Below, in pieces: positions 59,439-64,000 of a DNA stretch of 64,000 bases (the first letter of the stretch is position 1; the number at the start of each line of letters is the position of its first letter). The notes under the pieces were generated by a model. That model did no database searches and was not told the DNA's origin. It saw nothing but the letters and a program-made list of their open reading frames with translations. Source of the stretch: Tepidiforma flava (GTDB lineage Bacteria; Chloroflexota; Dehalococcoidia; Tepidiformales; Tepidiformaceae); NCBI RefSeq assembly GCF_027594505.1, contig NZ_CP115149.1, forward strand, positions 124,001-188,000. The letters run 5' to 3'. The position numbers and the translations under genes were made by a program.

Positions 59439-60422
59439 ATGGCCATCATGCGGATGCGGGACGCGCTCCGGGAAGCGCTGCGCGAGGAGATGCTCCGGGA
59501 CGAGCGGATCTTCCTGATGGGCGAAGACATCGGGCTGTACGGCGGCTCGTACGCGGTGACGAAGGGGCTGCTGGAAGAGTTCGGTGAGGAGCGGGTGCGG
59601 GATACGCCGATCGCGGAATCGGCCATCGTCGGCATCGGCATCGGTGCGGCGATGGGCGGGCTGCACCCGATGGTCGAGATCATGACGATCAACTTCAGCT
59701 TCCTCGCGCTGGACCAGATCGTGAACAACGCGGCGAAGCTGCTCCACATGTCGAACGGGCAGATCAACGTGCCGCTCGTGATCCGGATGGCGAGCGGGGG
59801 CGGTTCGCAGCTGGCGGCGACCCACAGCCACAGCCTCGAGGGGCTGTATGCGCACTTCCCGGGGCTCAAGGTGGTGTGCCCCTCGACGCCGGCCGATGCG
59901 AAAGGGCTGCTGAAGCGCGCGTTCCGCGACCAGAACACGGTCATCTTCATCGAACACACGGCGAACTACGGCCTCCGCGGCGAGGTGCCGGACGATCCCG
60001 ATTTCCTGGTCGAATTCGGGGTGGCCAACGTCGTGCGCGAGGGAACGGACGTGACGATCGTGGGCTACAGCGGGAGCGTCCACCAGGCGATCCGCGCCGC
60101 GGAGCTGCTGGAGCAGCAGGAGGAGATCAGCGCGGAGGTCATCGACCTGCGGACGCTGCGGCCGCTGGATATGGACACCGTGATCCGGTCGGTGAAAAAG
60201 ACGAACCGGGCCGTAATCGTGGAGGATGCGTGGAAGTTCGGCGGGTTCGGGGGCGAGCTGGCGGCGCAGATCATGGAGCGGGCGTTCGACTGGCTGGATG
60301 CGCCGGTGGCGCGGGTGGCGTGCAAGGATGTGCCGCTTCCCTACAATCGCAACCTGGAGTTCCACGCTCTGCCCTCGGAAGAGGACGTCGTGGAGGCGGT
60401 CCTCGGGATGTTCAAGGAGTAG
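59439..60422 (+). CDS. pdhB: 2-oxoacid (pyruvate) dehydrogenase E1 beta
   Basis: Transketolase-like beta chain of the E1 heterotetramer, intact at 327 aa. FLMGEDIGLYGGSYAVTKGLLEEFG opens the ThDP-side domain (key part GEDIGLYGGSYA), and RDTPIAESAIVGIGIGAA follows. SGGGSQLAATHSHSLEGLYAHFPG carries the conserved His (part HSHSLEGLYAHF). The C-terminal domain ends with PYNRNLEFHALP. The AAGGAG at the end of E1 alpha serves as ribosome site. Confidence 0.95.
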   Translation: MAIMRMRDALREALREEMLRDERIFLMGEDIGLYGGSYAVTKGLLEEFGEERVRDTPIAESAIVGIGIGAAMGGLHPMVEIMTINFSFLALDQIVNNAAKLLHMSNGQINVPLVIRMASGGGSQLAATHSHSLEGLYAHFPGLKVVCPSTPADAKGLLKRAFRDQNTVIFIEHTANYGLRGEVPDDPDFLVEFGVANVVREGTDVTIVGYSGSVHQAIRAAELLEQQEEISAEVIDLRTLRPLDMDTVIRSVKKTNRAVIVEDAWKFGGFGGELAAQIMERAFDWLDAPVARVACKDVPLPYNRNLEFHALPSEEDVVEAVLGMFKE

Positions 60423-60426
60423 GCCG

Positions 60427-61706
60427 GTGACGATCGAAGTGACGATGCCGCAGATGGGCGCCGACATGATCGAGGGGACGCTCGTGCGCTGGCTGAAGCA
60501 GGTCGGCGACCAGGTGAAGCGGGGCGACGTCATCGCGGAGATCGAGACGGACAAGGCGACGGTGGAGCTCGAAGCGTTCGAATCGGGCACCGTGCTGAAG
60601 CTGGTGGCGAACGAGGGCGACATCGTGCCGGTCGGCGACGTCATCGCCATCCTTGGCGAACCGAGCGAAGCGGCGCCGGAGGTGGCGCGGAAGCCCGTCC
60701 CGCCGCCGGCGAAGCGGGAGATCGAGCCGGAGGTGAAGGCGGCGGCGCGGAAGCCGGAACCGGCACCGGCCGCAGCGGCGCCGGCTGCCGCCGAGCCCGA
60801 CGAGGGACGCATCCGGATCAGCCCGGTGGCGCGGAAGATCGCGAAGGAGGCGGGGCTCGACATCCGGGGGCTGCGGGGCTCCGGGCCGGACGGCCGGATC
60901 CTGCGGCGGGACGTCGAGGCCGCGATTGCGGCGCGGTGCGCGGCCCCGGCGCCCGCGCGGGAGCCTGAGCCGGCCGCTCCGGCGGCCCCGGCGCCCCGGC
61001 CGGCAGCTGCTCCCGCAGCAGCGCCAGGCGAGGTAGCCGAGCTGGGCAAGATGCGGAAGGCGATCGCGCACCGCATGACGCTTTCGAAGCAGACGCAGCC
61101 GCACTACTACCTGACCCTCGACATCGACATGACGGACGCGCTGGCGTTCCGGGCGCAGCTGAACGCCGGCCTGCCGGAGGGTCAGAAGGTCACGATCAAC
61201 GACCTCATCGTGAAAGCGTGCGCGATTGCGCTGGAGCGGCACCCGAAGTTCAACGCGGCGTACAGCGACGAGGGCCTGCGGATGCACGACCGCATCAACA
61301 TCTGCATCGGCATCGCGCTCGATGAGGGGCTGATCGCGCCGGCGGTGCTCGACTGCCAGGCGAAGTCGCTCGGCCGCATCGCGCAGGAGACGAAGGACCT
61401 GATCGAACGGGCGCGGGCCGGGAAGCTGACCGCGGCGGAGTACGGCGAGGGGACGTTCACGATCACGAACCTGGGCGCCTACGGGGTGGAGACGCTCATC
61501 GGGATCATCAACCCGCCGCAGGCCGCCATCCTCGGCGTCGGTTCGGTGATGCCGAAGCCGGTGGTGCGCGACGGCGAGGTCGTGGTGCGGCAGGTGATGA
61601 AGGTGGCCTTGAGCGCGGACCACCGGGTGACGGACGGCGCGGAAGGCGCGCGGTTCATCACGGAGATCCGGGGATCCTGGAGCAGCCGGCGACGCTGGCG
61701 CTCTAG
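60427..61706 (+). CDS. pdhC: 2-oxoacid dehydrogenase E2, dihydrolipoyl acyltransferase (apparent frameshift at end)
   Basis: Core of the complex, 426 aa repaired. One lipoyl domain (about 1-78) with the lipoylated Lys in EIETDKATVELEA. Two Ala/Pro-rich linkers flank the peripheral-subunit-binding domain (ISPVARKIAKEAGLD and GSGPDGRILRRDVE). The acyltransferase domain has the catalytic His and Asp in LSADHRVTDGAEGARF. One break at GGGG 61670-61673 needs one base and gives the usual end ILEQPATLAL. GTG start at 60427, 4 bases after E1 beta. Its stop codon shares the palindrome CTAG with the convergent thioesterase stop. Confidence 0.93.
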
Positions 61707-62569
61707 CGGCCGGGCGGGTCTTCGACGCGGTCGCGGGGGATGCGGATGAGGCCCTCCTGCGCGACGGAGGCAATGCGGAGGCCGCCGGGAGTCCAGATCG
61801 AGCCGAAGATGAGGCCGCGCGCGTGGCGGGCGACCGGGCTCTCGCTGGCGTAGAGGACCCAGTCGTTGAACGTCACGGGGCCGTGGAACCAGACGGCGTG
61901 GTCGAGGCTCGCCGACATCCGGCGGCCCCAGGTGAGGCCGTGGGGCCGGGCGGCGGTGGAGAGGAGGGTGCGGTCGCTGGCGTAGGTGAGGACGGCGGCG
62001 TGGATGAGCGGGTCATCGGGCAGGTCGCCGTTCGGGCGCATCCAGATGCGGCGGCGGGCGGGGAGCCGCTCGCCCGGCAGGTCGGGGTCGACGACGCGGA
62101 TTTCGATGGGCTGCGACCGGCGGCGGCGCTCGGCGTCTTCGAGGATTTCGCCGCGGACGTCTTCCCAGTCGGGGAGGCCGTCGGGCGGCGGCGCGCTCGG
62201 CATGACGTCCTGGTGGGCGACGCCGTCTTCGGGCCGGGCGAAGGAGGCGGAGAGGTCGAAGATGGCTTCGCCGCCCTGGTAGGCGACCACGTGGCGGGTG
62301 GAGAAGGTGCGGCCGTCGCGGATGCGGTCGACGACGAAGCGGATGGGCACGTCGTGGGTGCCGCCTTTCAGGAAATAGGCGTGGAGGGAATGGATGAAGC
62401 CGGCGCCGGGTTCGAGGGTGAGGCCTGCGGCCATGACGGACTGGGCGGCGACGTGGCCGCCGAAGAGGCGGCCGCTGCCGGGCCCGGGCTGGCCGAGGAA
62501 GAGGTCGCGGTCGAGCCGTTCGAGCTGGAGATTCTGGAGCAGCAGGTCGAGGGCGCGGCTGCGGGTCAC
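61703..62569 (-). CDS. tesB: Acyl-CoA thioesterase II
   Basis: Double-hotdog thioesterase that hydrolyses acyl-CoA, intact at 288 aa. RLFGGHVAAQSVMAAGLTL holds the first hotdog helix (key part GGHVAAQSVMAA). FLKGGTHDVPIRFVVDRIRDGRTFSTR and FDLSASF are conserved (part DRIRDGRTFSTRHV). The second hotdog has LTYASDRTLLSTA with the catalytic Asp, and SLDHAVWFHGPVTFNDWVLY (part SLDHAVWFHGP). GTG at 62569 overlaps the RNHCP stop by GTGA. Confidence 0.94.
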   Translation of the reverse strand: MTRSRALDLLLQNLQLERLDRDLFLGQPGPGSGRLFGGHVAAQSVMAAGLTLEPGAGFIHSLHAYFLKGGTHDVPIRFVVDRIRDGRTFSTRHVVAYQGGEAIFDLSASFARPEDGVAHQDVMPSAPPPDGLPDWEDVRGEILEDAERRRRSQPIEIRVVDPDLPGERLPARRRIWMRPNGDLPDDPLIHAAVLTYASDRTLLSTAARPHGLTWGRRMSASLDHAVWFHGPVTFNDWVLYASESPVARHARGLIFGSIWTPGGLRIASVAQEGLIRIPRDRVEDPPGR

Positions 62570-62901
62570 GGGAGGTACTCCAGGGGGACAGGTGGGTTGG
62601 CGAGCGGCCGGGCGGCGATGGCCATGAGGATCATCAGGTTGTCGTCGCCGGCGATGCGGTTTTCGTGGAGGACGCCGCACGATTTGCAGCGGTGGATGAG
62701 CATCCATTCGCCGTCAGGCGCGACGAAAACGGCGAGCGGCTCCATGGGGCCGCCGCAGGCGGCCTTGCGGTCGCCGGGGAAGTTGTCGACGTGGCGGCTC
62801 CAGAGGCACTGGTTGCAGTGGTTGCGCTGCGTGGTGCCGAAGGCGAGGGTTTCGACCGTGCTCCGGCACTTGATGCAGCGAAAGGTCTCGGCATCGGGCA
62901 T
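62566..62901 (-). CDS. RNHCP-domain zinc-binding protein
   Basis: A 111-aa Cys-rich protein matching the RNHCP domain: FRCIKCRSTVE, then GTTQRNHCNQCLWSRHVD, then PGDRKAACGGPMEPLA, and LIHRCKSCGVLHENRIAGDDN (part HRCKSCGVLHENRI). The domain's name-giving Pro (RNHCP) is Asn here. Eight Cys suggest two zinc sites. Function of the family is unknown. Intact. No Shine-Dalgarno; TACGCT ends 7 bases before ATG. Confidence 0.88.
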   Translation of the reverse strand: MPDAETFRCIKCRSTVETLAFGTTQRNHCNQCLWSRHVDNFPGDRKAACGGPMEPLAVFVAPDGEWMLIHRCKSCGVLHENRIAGDDNLMILMAIAARPLANPPVPLEYLP

Positions 62902-62908
62902 GGGGCTG

Positions 62909-62914
62909 AGCGTA
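62909..62914 (-). promoter_or_regulatory. Candidate -10 box for leaderless RNHCP gene
   Basis: TACGCT on the - strand ends 7 bases before the ATG at 62901. No clear -35. Confidence 0.45.
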
Positions 62915-62939
62915 AAGGTAGCGCCAGCGGCGGTTACGG

Positions 62940-63478
62940 TCAGCGGAGGCGGCGGCCCATGATGTAGAAGGGCCAGCCGCCGGCGGTGAACGTCATCTCT
63001 GCGAGGTATTCGAAGCCGAGGCGGTGGTAGAGCTCGTGGGCGCGGCTGTCGGTGCGGGTGCTGAGGACGGCCGTGCGCTCGGGGCGGCCCTCGAGGAGCG
63101 CGGTGACGAGGGCGGCGCCGATGCCGCGGCCCTGGGCGGACGGGGCGACAGCGACTTCGACGACCTCGTAGGCGTCGCTGAGCCATTCGGCGGACTTGCG
63201 GGGGCCGAGCCAGCGGGCGACGGCATCGTGCCACCACTGGCCGTCTTCGCCGCGGTAGCCGTAGGCCATGCCGAGGACGGCGCCCTCCGATTCGGCGATG
63301 AGGAAGCGGAAGCCTTTGCGGTGGCGGTGGGTATCGCGGATGCGGGCGCGGACTTCGCGGCCGCGGTCGAGGTCGCTGTAGGGCGGCTCGGCGAAGGCGT
63401 CGCCGTAGACGGCGATGGCCCCTCGAAGAGGGGGCCAGCCGGTTCGATGTCACGGATGCGGAGGTCGGTGGCAGTCAC
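62940..63478 (-). CDS. GNAT family N-acetyltransferase (apparent frameshift)
   Basis: The repaired protein is 179 aa. The acetyl-CoA loop is VAPSAQGRGIGAALVTALL, followed by LSTRTDSRAHELYHRLGFEYL, the standard GNAT C-terminal half (key part AHELYHRLGFEYL). The N-terminal half after repair reads AIAVYGDAFAEPPYSD. One break at CCCC 63419-63422 needs one base. GTG at 63478 follows the upstream stop by one base, so it is co-transcribed with the ATPase. Substrate unknown. Confidence 0.82.
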
Positions 63479-63479
63479 C

Positions 63480-64000
63480 TTAGCCGCGGTACTGGGTTTT
63501 GCCGCCGACGCGGTCTTTGTTGAGCCGCTTGTTGAGGTGGAGGCCTTCGAGGATGAATTCGAGGGCGGCGGCGGTTTCGGCGTCGCTGCGGCTGCCGCCG
63601 AGCTTGTCGATGGCGGGCATGAGGCCTTCGATCTGGCGGGCGATGGCGGCGTGCTCGCGGGACGGGACCATATCGCCGACTTCGACGGCAACGCCGGCTT
63701 TGAAGCGGTTGACCACGGGTTCGAGCTCGCCGAGGTTGAAGGAGCGGTTGAAGACGGCGACGACGGCGCCCTGGATGAGCTTTTCGATGATCTGGTCTTC
63801 GCGGCCGTCTTCGACGGTTTCGAATTCGACCTTGCCGGAGAGGGCGGGGACGACGTACGGGAGGTCGCTGACGCGCGGGACGACGCGGTCTTCGCCGGTG
63901 ACGATGGCGCGGCGCAGCGCGTTGGCGAGCATGGATTCGTAGTTGGCGATGGAGGCGCGGACGCTGACGCCGGAGCGCTGGTTGATATCCGGGCTGCGGC
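63480..64000 (-). CDS. Magnesium-chelatase ChlI-like AAA ATPase (3' part, runs off the window)
   Basis: Only the C-terminal 173 codons are present; the 5' end lies beyond 64000. RSPDINQRSGVSVRASIANYE is the lid-domain block of Mg-chelatase subunit I and related AAA+ proteins (key part SPDINQRSGVSVR). LANALRRAIVTGEDRVVPR and DQIIEKLIQGAVVAVF follow. The end is basic (LNKRLNKDRVGGK). No chlorophyll or cobalamin genes adjoin in the window, so a MoxR-like role is as likely as chelation. The visible part is intact; TAA stop at 63480. Confidence 0.8.
   Translation of the reverse strand, partial: RSPDINQRSGVSVRASIANYESMLANALRRAIVTGEDRVVPRVSDLPYVVPALSGKVEFETVEDGREDQIIEKLIQGAVVAVFNRSFNLGELEPVVNRFKAGVAVEVGDMVPSREHAAIARQIEGLMPAIDKLGGSRSDAETAAALEFILEGLHLNKRLNKDRVGGKTQYRG

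Overview
The window is 64 kb of very GC-rich bacterial chromosome, densely packed with housekeeping genes. I see no mobile element, rRNA, CRISPR array or phage. The gene set suggests a Chloroflexota bacterium, most likely a Dehalococcoidia/Tepidiforma-like lineage: an A2-type cytochrome oxidase, LL-diaminopimelate aminotransferase, an RNHCP-domain protein, a DUF5679 zinc ribbon, a thiolase-DUF35 fusion and CaiB-type CoA-transferases. That placement is inference, not proof.

Layout. 0.1-4.4 kb (+): cytochrome c oxidase subunits II, I and III plus a fused cupredoxin membrane protein. 4.5-15.0 kb (-): two CaiB/BaiF CoA-transferases, hflX, dapL, dapF, miaA, tpiA, a PH-like membrane protein, pgk, rpiB and tsaC. 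15.1-22.0 kb (+): guaA, purD, purB, a six-helix membrane protein, purC, purS and a periplasmic-binding-type protein. 22.0-31.6 kb (-): an AAA ATPase, a tightly overlapping run GNAT-NUDIX-HEAT-gpsA-plsY-der-ybbR-cdaA (listed low to high coordinate, transcribed the other way), and argF. 31.7-32.3 kb (+): a small zinc ribbon and tRNA-Trp, -Leu and -Cys with a terminator. 32.3-39.6 kb: the thiolase-DUF35 fusion, tRNA-Pro, two MFS transporters, exonuclease III, a tiny C2H2 protein, a membrane protein and an amidohydrolase. 39.6-46.0 kb (+): priA, fabD, two fabF and acpP. 46.0-52.5 kb: a cysteine desulfurase (-), diverging from nusA-ylxR-infB-rbfA-truB and a DUF5679 protein (+). 52.6-56.2 kb (-): hisN-like phosphatase, aldo/keto reductase, a small membrane protein and a class-III aminotransferase. 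56.2-61.7 kb (+): a methyltransferase and a complete 2-oxoacid dehydrogenase operon (E3, E1 alpha, E1 beta, E2). 61.7-64.0 kb (-): an acyl-CoA thioesterase, an RNHCP protein, a GNAT and the 3' part of a magnesium-chelatase-like ATPase.

Two global features stand out. First, about 33 genes, many of them essential, carry apparent frameshifts. Nearly every one is repaired by adding one base, usually in a run of four or five G or C. This looks like systematic deletion error in the assembly, so these genes are annotated over their full repaired span, with each break position given. Second, many first-of-operon genes have a TANNNT -10-like hexamer ending only 6-8 bases before the start codon and no Shine-Dalgarno sequence. 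That is the layout of leaderless transcripts. Genes inside operons often overlap as GTGA or ATGA.

There is no gene-free stretch longer than about 160 bases. The largest gaps are 23378-23516 (nothing recognised), 36278-36412 (nothing firm) and 52226-52386 (a promoter).
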